Source: Diphasiastrum complanatum
Lineage: Eukaryota > Streptophyta > Lycopodiopsida > Lycopodiales > Lycopodiaceae
NCBI GenBank assembly: GCA_029204225.1
Contig: CM055104.1
Location: forward strand, 21,049,761 to 21,113,760
Reading direction: 5' to 3'
DNA: 64,000 nt
The notes beneath the pieces were generated by a model. That model was not told where the DNA came from, ran no database searches, and was given only the letters and a program-made list of their open reading frames with translations. Each line of letters starts with the position of its first letter. The stretch's first letter is position 1. Both the position numbers and the translations under genes were made by a program. Of the stretch, positions 11,161 to 23,270 are shown one piece after another.

Positions 11161-14100
11161 CACATGTGGGACCCACTTATGCACATTTTACATGATTTTT
11201 GATCGAGCTAGATTTGCCAATTTTTGGGAATTTCTCACAGGTTCAAGGTTGGATTCTACTTGGATAATGATTTGGATAAATGTGTTAATCCATAATGTTC
11301 TGAATTATGACATCTTGTTTAAGTTAATAGTCGATTTAACAATAAATTGATTTATTCAGCTTCTATGGACTGTAGACAATATTGGACAGGATTCCGGTGA
11401 TTGCAGATTGAGGATGAAAAGGTTCACCTAAGTAGATCCTCCATTGAATCCGCATGCTTTGGAACATAGATTGGAAGAACTGGAAGACTAATTCTTTGAT
11501 TTTGAGTAGAGAATAAAGATTGTGTTTGAGATCATTCTTCCCTTCACCCACATGAATTGATAATCCTTGAAAAAAGAATACTTGATCTCCTTTTTGCTTC
11601 TATGAACATGTAATATGGGAAGAGCATGGAGGAAGATTCGGAAGGAAGCTTTTGAGGTGCATGAAAAAGTAAAAAAATAATGATTATGTTTATTGAAGTC
11701 TTTACAACCTGTTTGTATGCCTCCACTATTATCTGGCCATTGAAAGAGTTGAAGGAATGATGATTCTGAATTTTAGATGTTCCGCTTTCTAAGCGTTGGA
11801 CAGCCAGTCTGTGTCCTTGGCCAAAACATGATTAGTTTGTGCCAAATTGTTGCTCGCCCTTCCCTACAATCAAAACTTCATGGGTTGTGATAATGCGCTC
11901 CCCTGCTTTGAAAATTGGAGGTGAAGATGCATCTGGGAATGAAAATCCTAGTAGACCAAAATCTTGCATGCTATATCCCTTTTTATGAGAGCGTGAACAG
12001 ACTCATTTTTTTTTCTTGTTAGAAAGGCAAAGAGACGGCCGAGGCAGGAGCATTGTTGGCTATAATTGGCTCCCTACTATGGTGGCTGGACAACGAGGAT
12101 GCAAGCAGCAATCCTTGTTGGGGCATGTTCCTTGTAAGGAATTGAGACAATAGAGACAATCGATCTGCAATGGAGGCTATGGCAATTGTGACAACCAAAA
12201 GGCTAGTCTGTTGACATTGTGGCTGTGAGGTAGTTTTTCCATGAGAAACTCTTGTTAGGGTTTGGAAGGGGGGGCTTAATTAGCATGCATGAAGTTTTTT
12301 GGCCCTGCCGTAGGCAGGGGCTTATTTTTTTCAGCATTGCTTTTCACCTGCTTGCAGTCTTTTTTATTTATTTATTTATTTTCTAATATTCATATATACT
12401 TTTTTGGTCTCCATAATTTTTGTGATACTGACACGTGGTAATGTTTTGAGTTTTTAAAAACCTTCCTGGTTTTCAGCTTTTCACTGTCGTATATCCTCTT
12501 CGGAGTAGTTTTTCATGTCTTTGGGTTTGTCGTAGATCCTCTTCCGGCGTCGCAGATCCTCTTTGCAGAAGTCTGTCATGTTTGTTGCTTTGCAAATCCT
12601 CTTTGCAGGGTAATGATTTGAAGTCATGTTTGATGCTTTTTTAGAGCTCCTTGTTGTCGTTGTGCATTCAACCGTGTGTAGGTGCTACCCACTTGATCAG
12701 CTGAACCATAGCTGTGATTTATAGAAAGACATGTTTCACGTTATCAGATGCAACTTTAATGCAACATACCTGTGATTTATGCAAGACAGTTTTGAAGAAA
12801 AGAAGCAAACTTGCGATTTAGAAGAAACAGAAAAGCATACATGTGATTTATAGAAAGGGAGATTTGAAAGAAAAGAAGAGAACCTGCGGTTTAATACAAA
12901 GGGAAAGTTGCATAACACATGGTTCAAAACTCTACCACGTTTCAATTTTTGGGTAAATTTCCTACCGCCATGCTCCAAAATCATTAGCTTCTTTCTTTTT
13001 CTCTTTTTTCCCAAAAGTGAACCGGATCAATGGTTTTTTTTTGGGGGGGGTGGGGGGCGGCCTGACTCTTTTGGTGATAGCATGTCTATCAGTGAGTGTC
13101 ACTGTGAGTATTGCATGCTCATAGCCCTTGTGGTTGCATTGATGTCATAGTTTCTTTTTGCAAAGCGGTTTGGTGTATTTTGATAAGTGCATGGCTATTT
13201 ACAACGATATTGTTTGTTGCATAGCCCGGAATTATGAATGTCTTTTGCAAGAATATAGTTGTGATCAAAGCAATGGTCAATTCGATAAGGGGATTTTTGT
13301 GGATCTACCTAAATCGACAGTGAGAAAAGATTGCCAATTATTCAGTCCGTAATCGAAAAAATGATGATTTAAAAAAAAAATCCAAGGTTCGTACAATTAG
13401 GATTAACGATAATTTTTTCCAGGCAGGTACCCCGTAACTGGAAATTTGATTTCATAGTAATATGCTTTTTATCGGTTTTACTCTAGAGTAAGGTTACTCC
13501 AAGAGGTTGAGTTAAATGGTGTAGGGGAGTTTTTTCTCCTATCATGCCGATAAAATATAACTGATGGGTTTGTTGTTTCATTTTAATTGTTTTTGTCATT
13601 AACAAATGGCAAGCAAAAGCTTTTTGTAAACTACTTATTGAAGGTGATGATGCGAGTCATGATGGTGAATGGAGGTAATTTCTTTATTCGACAAAATGGA
13701 TTTTTGTTGAATACCATAAGAGAACTATCGGAATCCAAAATTTTGTGGATTTTTTATTTGTGTACTTTCATTAGTTGCATTAAACTGATAGACCTTAATG
13801 GAGTAAAGCTAAGCCAGTGAAATGTTTTGGATAACCAACTTTTCATTAGCCTTTGCTATATCTTTAAGGAAATTCCATGTACCTTGGTTGATAAGTTTTT
13901 CAGGGGACCGAAAAATCTAAGGGGGGAAGAAATGGACATCAGAGTTAGTGAACATGTTTGTATTATGTAATTTGGATTTTTAAAAATCCCTGTGGAAAAT
14001 TGCATAATACCGGTTATTGAATTCGTTAAGTTGAATTCATATTGAATATTTATAGGACCATGAGTTTGACCCTAATTGTGACTGAAAATTGTAATATGAG

Positions 14101-14593
14101 AATTGAGAATTGACTCTTGGATCACATTTGTACAGTTAATACATAATATATTCTTATTCCTAAGATTGGAAATCTCAGATTGGAGGGATTTGGGAATCTT
14201 GGTACTAACCAAAACAGTCATATAATGTGATGACAAATCATGTGTGATCCTTCTTGTTACATCACAATCATTGGGGCCCTTTTGGACTCAAAAAGGGCCT
14301 CTTCCTTGCCTGATCAAGTCTTCTAATCATAATTATTTTAATGCTAATCACTCCTACGTGGCACCTTTACCTTGGGTTACCATACAAGGTGAGCAAGAGT
14401 TAAGGCCTAAATGTAGGTCTCATTTTCATGGCCTATTGTAGGTTATTTGCATAGACTATAATAGGCAACTAATAGGTAAGTTACAAATTACAAGTAGAGT
14501 AGGGTTAGTATAGGATGACCTTTCATTGTCCCATCAGTTCATTACCAAAATTTTACTGGAATTTTGCACAATTTGCACACTTTCCATCATATA
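11161..14593. other. No gene seen; low-complexity tracts
   Basis: No coding region that I can support. Contents: a short hairpin CCCTGCC-GTA-GGCAGGG followed by a T-rich tract (12303-12330); repeated AGATCCTCTT-like words at 12490-12610; degenerate tandem copies of a TGTGATTTATAGAAAG phrase at 12708-12900; and T and G homopolymers at 13033-13060. The short ORFs here have no family resemblance. Confidence 0.4.
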
Positions 14594-15448
14594 CTAGTTT
14601 CCATTGTCACTCAAATGCGATGCGACCCGAACATCTTCGTCTGAGTGTTCATCCTCTACTCTCATTGTCACAATTGGCAGATCATAGTACTGTCTTTCAA
14701 GAACTTCATAACTAGCAGGATCATCGTTGGTCATCGTTCTGCTCTCATCAAATTTAACATCTCTGACTGTCTTCATTGTGTTTGTCTCTGGCATATAGAT
14801 TTTGTAGTCAGATTGGGTTTTCTACCTCACTATAATTCGTGTGGTGTTGTGTGAGGAACACTGGACTTTCCTATCTTGTTATGCATGTAAGCAATTGTAG
14901 CTATTGCTTCAGCCCACATCACTCTTGGAGCTTTCGAGTAGGCCATCATGCATCTGGCAGCTTCCATTAGAGTCTTGTTCTTTCTTTCCCCAACACCATT
15001 GTGCTGTGGTGTGTAAGATGCAGTCCTTCTGTGAGTGATACCATGATCATTGCAGAAGTCAGTGAATCGATTCGAGATGTATTCTCCACCTCGATCTGTT
15101 TTGATCTGCTTCACTTTATTACCAATGCATCTCTCTGTGCAATTCACATACTCTATAGTTTTGTCAAATGCTTCTGATTTATTGTGAATAAAATAGACTG
15201 GCAAATTTGTTGTAATCATCAATAAAGGTAATGTAATATTTCAAGCCTCCTACTGAGATCACATTGAAAGGTCCATAGATGTCAGAATGCACTAACTCTA
15301 GAATCTTGGTCGTTATGTAGGAGTCCTTGACAAAAGGAGTGTGTGACATCTTACCCTTCAAACATACACCACAGGTCATTGAACTGGTTGCATTCGAGAT
15401 GCTCACCCCTGTGATGCTAAAAACAGAAGGACAATAACCAAGATTCAC
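14594..15448 (-). pseudogene. Ty1/copia integrase fragment
   Basis: Minus-strand integrase: C..C of the zinc-binding region (MTCGVCLKGKMSHTPF), then ELVHSDIYGPF, IKTDRGGEYIS and NGVGERKNKTL, giving the D-D-E catalytic triad. A frameshift lies near 15200, between FIDDYNKFASLF and YFIHNKSEAFDK. The integrase C-terminus is deleted: the frame jumps to a short MPETNTMKTVRDVKFDES piece (14794) of the integrase-RT spacer. There is no protease, RT or LTR. It differs from E1 and E2 and belongs to another copia lineage. Confidence 0.88.
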
Positions 15449-17901
15449 ACAAGGATGAGAGTTCTGAAAGATGAACTGGCACTCTCATTGTGTCTAACTT
15501 TCACTCCTCTCTATCAACAGAAGAAAATTATCAGGCTCTCTCTCAATAGTATAGCAATGCAAAACAAACTATCTCTCAGCACCATAGCAAAGTAGTTAGA
15601 CACACACTCTTGCAGCAGCCAATGAAAAGGAAAAGAGCTTGAACTTCTTTGCACACAGAAGCATCTGAATCTCATAACAGAAAAAAACAATGCCTTCTTC
15701 AATAGAATATCTGCTCATTTTATGGGCCTCGAGCCCACCTCTCTACTTCATTTTGTCATTTTGCTCTTCTTCTCTCTTTTCTTAGCCCTGCAGCAGTCTC
15801 TTCTAAGGCATCGAATGTTGATTTAACATTTCAGCATGTGCCTATGTAAAAGTATCCCTCATGCCTATCAGTTTTCTTGATATGGGGTCTTTCAATGCTT
15901 GAACTCCCAAATCCACAAGTGAGTGCCTTCTTGTGCATTACATCTGATTTGGCCTTTTTGGCATGTGGCTAATAGAGTTGCCCTTATGCCTATTGCCGTG
16001 TGCTTTTTGCTCTTAAGCTACTTAATGAAGCCTCTCTTTGATGGTTCTTTTTGTAGAAAGGATAATTCATAACTTAATTATGGTTTAGAAAATGATTTAA
16101 ATGTGGTGTTATACTAGTACAATTGAGATTTGCACCTAGACATTTAAGATTTCTGAATCATTTACAATTGACCTGAGTATTTGGATTACTCATGTTAAGA
16201 AGTTAATTGGTTGAATAAGTAATGTGAAGAGAATTCACCAGAAACCATTTTTTTTTATCTATATTGCCTTTAAGACACATGATTTGTGAGTCATCATGAT
16301 TCATCTATAGAAGTTGTTTGTATAGAATATAGAAAATCCTTGATATAGAATATTTCTTGAACAAAGAATATTTCAAGTTAATGATTAAATCCCGGTGAGC
16401 TCATATTGGATGACAAAGTTTAACTAATATCAAGAATAACCACTCAATTCAGTTAGAATTCAGTAGAACTTTGTAATATCTAGATCTTGTTCTAAGTGAT
16501 TGTAAAGTTTATTTTGTTAAAGATGGATGTTATAATGGTCTTTAATTACTTGGTTCATTGTAGAATTTGGAACTCATAATCTGCTTAAGAATCGGGTTGG
16601 TAGAATATTCTTGGAATCCAATAATTTTCCGTGTGGAAAAGATTTTAGAATGTTTCTTATATTTTCTGAGTGGTATGTTGCAGTACATATACTCCAGTAT
16701 CTTTTAATGATTATGGTTTTGGAATCTTGTAAATTATGATTGACGAATTATACGATCTAGATGTTATGATTGAAGAATCATAAGTTGATACTTAATGGAC
16801 ATTAGAAGATTATAAGGGAATGTGATGATTCTTAAGAGATGAGTAATTCTTGATCAATTAGTTGAATCAAAGATCAGATCAATCATTTGGGAATCTAAAT
16901 TTGTTTACTGTTGCACATACTTGAGATTGTGTGGATCTCACAGGCTTTTTCATTAGGTAATTACTTACTTATGAGGAATTTGCTTACCTTACAAATTGTA
17001 GTCAAGGAATGCTTCTGTATTATTTTCAGCCTAAATCTCCGGTTAATTAAGAGACAAACAAGTCTATCAAGATTGATGGTTGCTAATTCCTTGTATATGC
17101 TGCTAGGAATAGAGCACTAACTTAAGAGAGTATCTAGAGTACTCAGAACTGAGTTAAGGACATTTTTATTTTGATGGATCTCCTAGAGATTTTGGTAGAA
17201 TGAATGGTTGTACCTTAGCTAAAAAAAAACTCAGTGTGTATTGGTACCAAGAAGCATTTATGACAGGTCTACAAGTAGTTGTGGATAGTCTTGGATTATA
17301 ATTGTTTGGATCTTTAACTTTTGAACATTGATTTCCAATTAAAAGTGACATTTTGCCCAGGGATTCATGTAAATTGAGGTTACATGAAGGTGAGATTACT
17401 AGATTGGAGAGAATCAGACCCAATAGAAACTTTTATCTCATAAAAGGTTGATATAGTACATCCGTGTAGAGATAGATAATTTGAGAATTATTCCATCTCT
17501 AGGTACTTATTTGATATTGAAGTCAGACTAAGGATTGATTTTCAAGATAAATGTGAAAGTTAAAAGATTGATTTGTTAGCTTCTGAACTTGATCTTCATG
17601 ATTGGGGTCGACTACTCGTCGTTGACTGCTCATCCAGTATATCTTGTAAACTTAGTGTATATGATGATGACAGTTGGATATATTGAAAATTTTATCCATT
17701 TGGAGGACTTATCGCTCAATATTACTTTGGACCTTGAAAGAGTACTCTCTGAATCAGATATAAACAATTGAGAAATCATTCTATCTCTGAGTGCTTGATT
17801 AGATTGGTTGGTTAGATTGATGATAATGAGTCATGGAAAAGAGTTAAAAGCATACAAATTGGGTCTTTCCCAATTACTCATTCTGAGGATAGAACTGGTT
17901 T
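15449..17901. other. No gene seen; probable non-coding interior of an L4 element
   Basis: AT-rich DNA without a credible ORF. The right end runs into a polypurine tract and an L4 LTR on the plus strand, so the last 1.5-1.9 kb is probably the 3' interior of an L4 element. Lack of RT or RNase H in front of the PPT suggests a large non-autonomous element or a heavily decayed one. Confidence 0.35.
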
Positions 17902-17914
17902 AAGGGAGAAAGAA
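17902..17914 (+). other. Polypurine tract of an L4 element
   Basis: AAGGGAGAAAGAA lies immediately before the LTR start TGTTACATCC at 17915. Such a tract primes plus-strand synthesis in LTR retrotransposons. Confidence 0.65.
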
Positions 17915-18149
17915 TGTTACATCCATGTCCAGTATGTGGGATTCAGAATAATTCCTAACATGGATAGCCGGTCACTCTGGTGTATGTGGTTATTAGTTAT
18001 GCCTCATCATTCTGGGCTTGGCCGATAAAGTAATTAATAATCATATGAGGACCCAGACCTATAATTGGACATAGGAGCACTTGCATGGTGTCTGACTGTA
18101 TAATGCAAGAATAGGAGGTCAATTGCTATTTCAGGTCATTGCATGGGTT
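17915..18149 (+). repeat. L4 LTR, 3'-truncated
   Basis: About 235 bp, similar over its whole length to the first half of the L4 LTR at 26887. Shared phrases include GGTTATTAGTTATG, CCCAGACCTATAATTGGACA and GCAAGAATAGGAGGTCAA. Homology stops at about 18149, where a copia RT fragment begins, so the LTR is truncated by a deletion junction. Confidence 0.8.
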
Positions 18150-18661
18150 AGAAAAGTTTCATATGTCTGATTGCAAACCAATCGATACTCGATGGATCCA
18201 AGTGTAGTATTGACTAAACCTACTTGTGCTGATTCTGATAGTGAAGTACTCAACATAGCGAAGTACCCTTATCATTCACTAATAGGATCTTTGATGTATG
18301 CAATGTTATGCACTAGACCAAATTTAGCATACACTATTAGCACGTTAAGTCAATTCATGTCTAATCCAAACATCTCTCATTGGAAAGCATTAAAGAGAGT
18401 GATGAGATATATTCAGAAAAGTTTAGATCACATTTTATGTTATGATGGAAATGTTATCGACCCGCTCATCCTGCGAGGCTACTCTGACTCAGATTGGGGA
18501 GGAACAATCTCTACCAGAAAATCTACCTCCGAGTTTTGTTTCTATCTAGTAGGGGGACCGATTTTGTGGAATTCAAGGAAGCAGAAATCAGTTGCACTTT
18601 CTTCGACAGAGACAGAGTACATCACAGCATGCCAAGCTTCAAAAGAAGTTGTATGGATCAG
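18150..18661 (+). pseudogene. Old copia RT C-terminus and RNase H, part 1 (target of E1)
   Basis: Encodes LEKFHMSDCKPID, then after a frame change near 18195 KYPYHSLIGSLMYAML, CTRPNLAYTIST, LRGYSDSDWGGT and LSSTETEYITACQ, ending WIRLL. This is the end of copia reverse transcriptase and the front of RNase H. It is cut by E1 at 18666. Removing E1 and one TSD copy joins it in frame with 25098-25390. Everything upstream of the RT C-terminus is missing. Confidence 0.92.
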
Positions 18662-18666
18662 GTTAT
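18662..18666. repeat. Target site duplication of E1, left
   Basis: GTTAT directly before the left LTR; the identical 5 bp follow the right LTR at 25098-25102. Confidence 0.95.
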
Positions 18667-19321
18667 TGTGAAAAATACAGATCCTAAGTGGATCTAAACT
18701 CCAAGATCATTGGCTTGAATGCTTGCACTCCAAACTACATAAGCTAGGAATTGGCAACACATTCTATGCTACCTAGAATGCAAAGAACTTGATCAAAAAG
18801 CATTTATCACAAATGGAAACTTCCATAGACATCAAGTGCGGCCCAAAATAGCATTATACAGTCCATAATACATCAGCCTACCACTTTTGGAAAGCACCTA
18901 AGATCATACACAATAGCTTGAAGACAATACACACAACAATGCTCTCAATGGAGGAAGAAACAATGACAATGATCTATTGATCTCAATGAAGCATACAAAA
19001 GGTTTCTCCAACCTGTTCTCCACGACTTCCCTACTATTTATGGATGAGGAAGATGACTCTCTCTCCTCTCTCTAGAAGGTACTTGACCCTAGATATTCCC
19101 TATATAGGAAAAATAGCTAAAAATGGCTTATATGACCAAAATACATCAAAATGGTCTCATTTTGAAGGGTATGAAGTTTGACACTTCATCATACTGAAAA
19201 AATACAGTAAATAAAAACATTGTGGCCTGGTTCACACGTGCAAAACTCCAGAACCAAAACTATTTACAATTTTAGCCAATTTAGGCCTCAAACTAGCTAG
19301 GAAATGTTGACAATTTTCACA
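18667..19321 (-). repeat. E1 3' LTR
   Basis: 655 bp, TG...CA termini. It provides the polyprotein stop codon (see PPT). On the minus strand it carries CATAAATAG as a TATA-like box (19034-19043) and, near its start, a CACGTG G-box core (19235-19240). Confidence 0.96.
19034..19043 (-). promoter_or_regulatory. TATA-like box in E1 LTR (3' copy)
   Basis: Minus strand CCATAAATAG, followed within about 15 bases by GTCGTGGAGA. At the aligned place the E2 LTR has TATAAAAG followed by CTCGTGGAGA, which supports this as the core promoter. The active copy is in the 5' LTR at 24810-24819. Confidence 0.5.
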
Positions 19322-22300
19322 CTCCCTCTTCAACATTGGATGCTAGTTTCAACATAGTCTTTGAGCACATTCCAAGATTAGATCTATGCATTAAATATAG
19401 GTCCTTTCCCAATGGTTTGGTGAAGATATCAGCCACACACTCCTTTGAAGAGACATGTTGAAGCTCCACCTCTTTGGCAATGACTTGATCTCTCACAAAA
19501 TGGTGAGCAATCTCAATGTGCTTGCTCCTTGCATGAAAAACAGGATTGCTTGCCAAGCTTTGGGCTGAAAGGTTATCACAAAGTATGATTGGAGTCTTCT
19601 CTGGTTCCAGCAAGTGAAGATCCAATAACATCCTCTTGATCCAAAGAATCTCCTTGGTGCATGTTGTTAATGCCTTGTACTCGGCTTCGGTGGAAGATAG
19701 AGAGATAGTTGGTTGCTTCTTTGATAGCCATGAGACCACTCCATCTCCAAGATAGATTGCAAAGGCACTTGTTGACTTCCTATCCATTTGATCACCTGCA
19801 AAATCTGAATCTGAAAATCCACAAAGGTTAGGTGTAGTACCTCCATACAAGATGCCAAAATCTCTAGATCCCGAGATGTATCTAAGTACTCTCTTTCCTA
19901 GCTTCCAATGAGCCTCACTAGGATCTTGCATAAATTGACTTAGTTTACCAACCACAAAGCTTAGATCAGGTCTTGTGATGGTTAACCATATAAGAGATCC
20001 TATTAGCTTTCTATAGAGAGTAATGTCCTTGAAGGATCTTTCATTACTTCTTGTAGTTAGCTTTACATTTGATTCCATAGGAGTAGAAACAACTTTACAA
20101 TCTTCCATATGAAACCTTTTTAGAATAGAGTTAACATACTTTTCTTGACATATGAATGTAGATTTAGAAGTTCTAATAATCTCTATTCCTAAGATATAAT
20201 GAAGTTTACCAAGATCTTGAATTTCAAACTCTCTTTTGAGTGCCATCTTGATTTCATCTATATCTAGATTGTTACCACCACTTAAGATAATGTCATCAAC
20301 ATAGATCAAAAGTAAAGTGATATCATTTTCATTCAATCTAAAGTAGAGAGAATGATCATACTCACTCATAACAAAGTTTTGAGAAAGTAAGAAGGAATTG
20401 AGCTTAGCATACCAACTCCTTGGTGCTTGCTTTAGCCCATACAAACTCTTTTGGAGATAGCACACATGATTAGGCTCATCATGTGAAACATAGCCCTCGG
20501 GTTGCTCCATGTAAATATCTTCTTCAAGATCACCATTCAAGAAGGCATTAGTAACATCCATTTGCCACATATCCCAATCATAAAGAGTTGCAAGAGAGAT
20601 TAGGATTCGAATAGTTACCATCTTTGCCACGGGTGCAAAGGTCTCATCATAGTCAATACCATATTCTTGAGCATACCCCTTTGCCACCAACCTTGCCTTG
20701 TACTTGTTGATTGATCCATCTTGATTTGTCTTGATCTTGAAGATCCACTTACAACCAATTGCCTTCTTGTCCTTTGGAAGCTTTACCAACCTCCATGTGT
20801 TGCTTTTGATGAGTGCTTGATGCTCATGATCCATGGCTTGGATCCATTCCTTCTTTTGAATTGCTTCATCTACACAAGTTGGTTCATCAAAAGAGGTAAG
20901 AAAAGCAAAGTTAGAGTTGTCCACCACTTGCTTTCCTTTTTCATCATAGGTTAGCCTTGATGGCTTAGCCCTTTGCCTTTGAGTCTTCCTTGAAGTTTGC
21001 TTTGGAGTGGCATCTCCATCTTCATCCAAGACATCTTGCACATCATGATGATTAGTAGGCACATCAACATCAACATCAACAACATTGGAAACATTCTCTT
21101 CATGAAAGATGACATCCCTACTTATGACAACTTTCTTTGTAGAAGGAATGTACACTTTGTAAGCCTTGCTTACTTCACTATAGCCAACAAACACACCCTT
21201 CTTTGATGAAGGATCTTCTTTAGTTCTATCATCAAGTGTGATATTGACAAAACATGTACATCCAAAGATCCTACAATGCTTGACACTCGGCCTTCTACCA
21301 TAAAGAACCTCATGAGGAGTTTTACCATCCAAGGAAGCACTTGTCCATCTATTACATAGATAGTTAGCACATGCTAAAGCTTCCCCCCAAAAAGACTTAG
21401 CAAGATTAGCATGTAGTCTCATTGCCTTGGCACATTCACAAAGGGTTCTATTCTTCCTCTCGGCCACTCCATTCTGTTGTGGAGTCCTAGGACTAGACAT
21501 CTCCCTCTTAATCCCATGTGCTATACAAAAGTCTTTGAACCTATTTGAGGTGTATTCCCCTCCATTATCAGATCTTAAGCATTTGATCTTTGTATTGAAT
21601 TGGTTTTCCATTTCATTCTTGAACTTGACAAATGCAGCAAACACTTCATCCTTACTTTTAAGAAGATAGATCCAAGTATACCTACTAAAGTCATCAATGA
21701 AAGTTGCATACATCTTTGCCCCACCATTGCTAGTTGTACTAGAAGAATGAATATCAGAATGCACAAGTTGAAAAGCTTCTTTAGATCTAGAAGTAGATCT
21801 AGAATAAGCAAGTCTATGAGATTTGGACAAGGCACAATGTTCACAAACACTATTGTTTGCAACAAGACTTTTAGGGAGACCAAGAACAAGCTCTTTCTTT
21901 GCCATTACCTCCAAAGATTTGAAGTTGGGATGGCCCAACCTCTTGTGCCAAACTTCTTGGTTTGTCAATTGCTCCCTAGCCATACATCCTTCATGATTAG
22001 AGATCACACATGCATCAAGCTTGAAAAGTTTACCATGCCTCCTACCTTGAGCAATCAAGGATCCACATTTACTTATCAAACATGCATCTCCAATGAACTC
22101 CACATCAAGTCCTTTGTCAATCATTTGACTTACACTAAGCAAATTCTTAGTGATTGAAGGAATGTACAAAACATTTTCAAGATTTGCTTTCCTATTTGTT
22201 GAAAGGGAAATAGGAATAGTGCCTATGCCTTTGATGTCACATTGACCATCATTTGCAGTGTAGATGATGTTACCTTCTCCCTCATAAGACAATAAGGATG

Positions 22301-23270
22301 TAAAGTATTCCTTATGTCTTGTCATGTGAGATGAGGCTCCACTATCAATCCACCAAGGATCATTATCATCTATGTTGGCTAACAAACTTGAAGTCATAAC
22401 AAGTGATTCACATGTGTTATGTTCTTCCTCATCTATTGTAAGATTTCCTTGCCTCTCTCCTTGCTCTCTTTTCTTCTTATAACATTCATTTGCAAAATGA
22501 CCTTTTATCCCACAATAAAAGCACTTGAACTTTGACTTATTGTTCTTAGTAGAAGAGGAAGAGGAAGAGTGATCATCATGATCAAAGTTACCACCTTTGG
22601 ACCATTTCCCTTTGCCTTTACCTTTGCCCTTGAATTTGCCTTTTGTGAAGAAGGCCTCTTCACCTCCACCTTGCAAGGATGCACCATCAAGCTTTGATTG
22701 CAACCTATGTTCTTCAGCCAATAAGATTTCTTGCAAGTCAACCACACTTGGCAAGACTCTTTGAATGGCAAAACTTTGCACAAGGTTAGCATGTTCATTT
22801 AGCAAACCATTCAACATAACTTGGACTATTTCACCATCTTTTATGTTCTCATCAATGCATGCTAAATCATCACTTAGGGACTTAACTCTCAAGATAAATG
22901 CATGAGCACTTTCACCCTCTCTTTGCCTACTAGAAAATATTTGTCTCCTTAGGGTCAATACCCTAGATGTGGACTTTGATTCAAAGAGCTTCTTTAAGGC
23001 ATTCCATGCCTCACTTGCACTTTGACACTTTCCAACTTCCTTGAGAAGTTCATTTGTAACATTCATTTTAATGATATGAAGAGCCCTTTTGGCCTTCTTA
23101 TCAAACCTTTGTTGCTCTTGAAGTGTGAGAGGTCTATCTTCAATTTCTGCAACTATGTCCATGAGTTCATTCAACTCAAGTAAGGACTCCATCCTCACTT
23201 TCCAAGTAGAGTAGTTTGATGAACTCAACCTTTCACTAGACTCTAGCATGATCCCACCATTGGAAGCCAT
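19317..23270 (-). CDS. E1 Gag-Pol polyprotein, intact
   Basis: 1317 residues in a single frame. Gag 1-240 with the UBN2-type region (YSTWKVRMESLL ... LNGLLNEHANLV); zinc knuckle CX2CX4HX4C at 250-263; aspartic protease DSGA at 309-312; GAG-pre-integrase HHCC at H442, H447, C476, C479; integrase D506, D568, E604; reverse transcriptase with D905 (QMDVTNAF) and YVDD at 990-993; RNase H with D1154, E1195, D1232 and VADIFTKPL near 1279-1287. All catalytic residues are present, so it should make virus-like particles, copy its RNA and integrate cDNA. Length is typical of plant copia. I chose the ATG at 23270 because it begins the usual gag start and no upstream in-frame extension is needed. The stop TGA lies inside the 3' LTR. 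Confidence 0.97.
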   Translation of the reverse strand: MASNGGIMLESSERLSSSNYSTWKVRMESLLELNELMDIVAEIEDRPLTLQEQQRFDKKAKRALHIIKMNVTNELLKEVGKCQSASEAWNALKKLFESKSTSRVLTLRRQIFSSRQREGESAHAFILRVKSLSDDLACIDENIKDGEIVQVMLNGLLNEHANLVQSFAIQRVLPSVVDLQEILLAEEHRLQSKLDGASLQGGGEEAFFTKGKFKGKGKGKGKWSKGGNFDHDDHSSSSSSTKNNKSKFKCFYCGIKGHFANECYKKKREQGERQGNLTIDEEEHNTCESLVMTSSLLANIDDNDPWWIDSGASSHMTRHKEYFTSLLSYEGEGNIIYTANDGQCDIKGIGTIPISLSTNRKANLENVLYIPSITKNLLSVSQMIDKGLDVEFIGDACLISKCGSLIAQGRRHGKLFKLDACVISNHEGCMAREQLTNQEVWHKRLGHPNFKSLEVMAKKELVLGLPKSLVANNSVCEHCALSKSHRLAYSRSTSRSKEAFQLVHSDIHSSSTTSNGGAKMYATFIDDFSRYTWIYLLKSKDEVFAAFVKFKNEMENQFNTKIKCLRSDNGGEYTSNRFKDFCIAHGIKREMSSPRTPQQNGVAERKNRTLCECAKAMRLHANLAKSFWGEALACANYLCNRWTSASLDGKTPHEVLYGRRPSVKHCRIFGCTCFVNITLDDRTKEDPSSKKGVFVGYSEVSKAYKVYIPSTKKVVISRDVIFHEENVSNVVDVDVDVPTNHHDVQDVLDEDGDATPKQTSRKTQRQRAKPSRLTYDEKGKQVVDNSNFAFLTSFDEPTCVDEAIQKKEWIQAMDHEHQALIKSNTWRLVKLPKDKKAIGCKWIFKIKTNQDGSINKYKARLVAKGYAQEYGIDYDETFAPVAKMVTIRILISLATLYDWDMWQMDVTNAFLNGDLEEDIYMEQPEGYVSHDEPNHVCYLQKSLYGLKQAPRSWYAKLNSFLLSQNFVMSEYDHSLYFRLNENDITLLLIYVDDIILSGGNNLDIDEIKMALKREFEIQDLGKLHYILGIEIIRTSKSTFICQEKYVNSILKRFHMEDCKVVSTPMESNVKLTTRSNERSFKDITLYRKLIGSLIWLTITRPDLSFVVGKLSQFMQDPSEAHWKLGKRVLRYISGSRDFGILYGGTTPNLCGFSDSDFAGDQMDRKSTSAFAIYLGDGVVSWLSKKQPTISLSSTEAEYKALTTCTKEILWIKRMLLDLHLLEPEKTPIILCDNLSAQSLASNPVFHARSKHIEIAHHFVRDQVIAKEVELQHVSSKECVADIFTKPLGKDLYLMHRSNLGMCSKTMLKLASNVEEGV
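19322..19330 (-). other. E1 polypurine tract
   Basis: Minus strand AAGAGGGAG directly before the LTR TG. The same bases encode the last residues of the polyprotein (EEG), so PPT and coding sequence overlap. Confidence 0.85.

Noticed and set aside
13033-13060. T-run and G-run as a G-quadruplex element
   Set aside because: Homopolymers of 8 and 6 G can form such structures, but with no gene nearby they may also be an assembly artefact; not supportable.
21600-22157. Plus-strand ORF of 185 codons inside E1
   Set aside because: It is the complement of the intact E1 polyprotein; all plus-strand ORFs between 19.3 and 23.3 kb are shadows.
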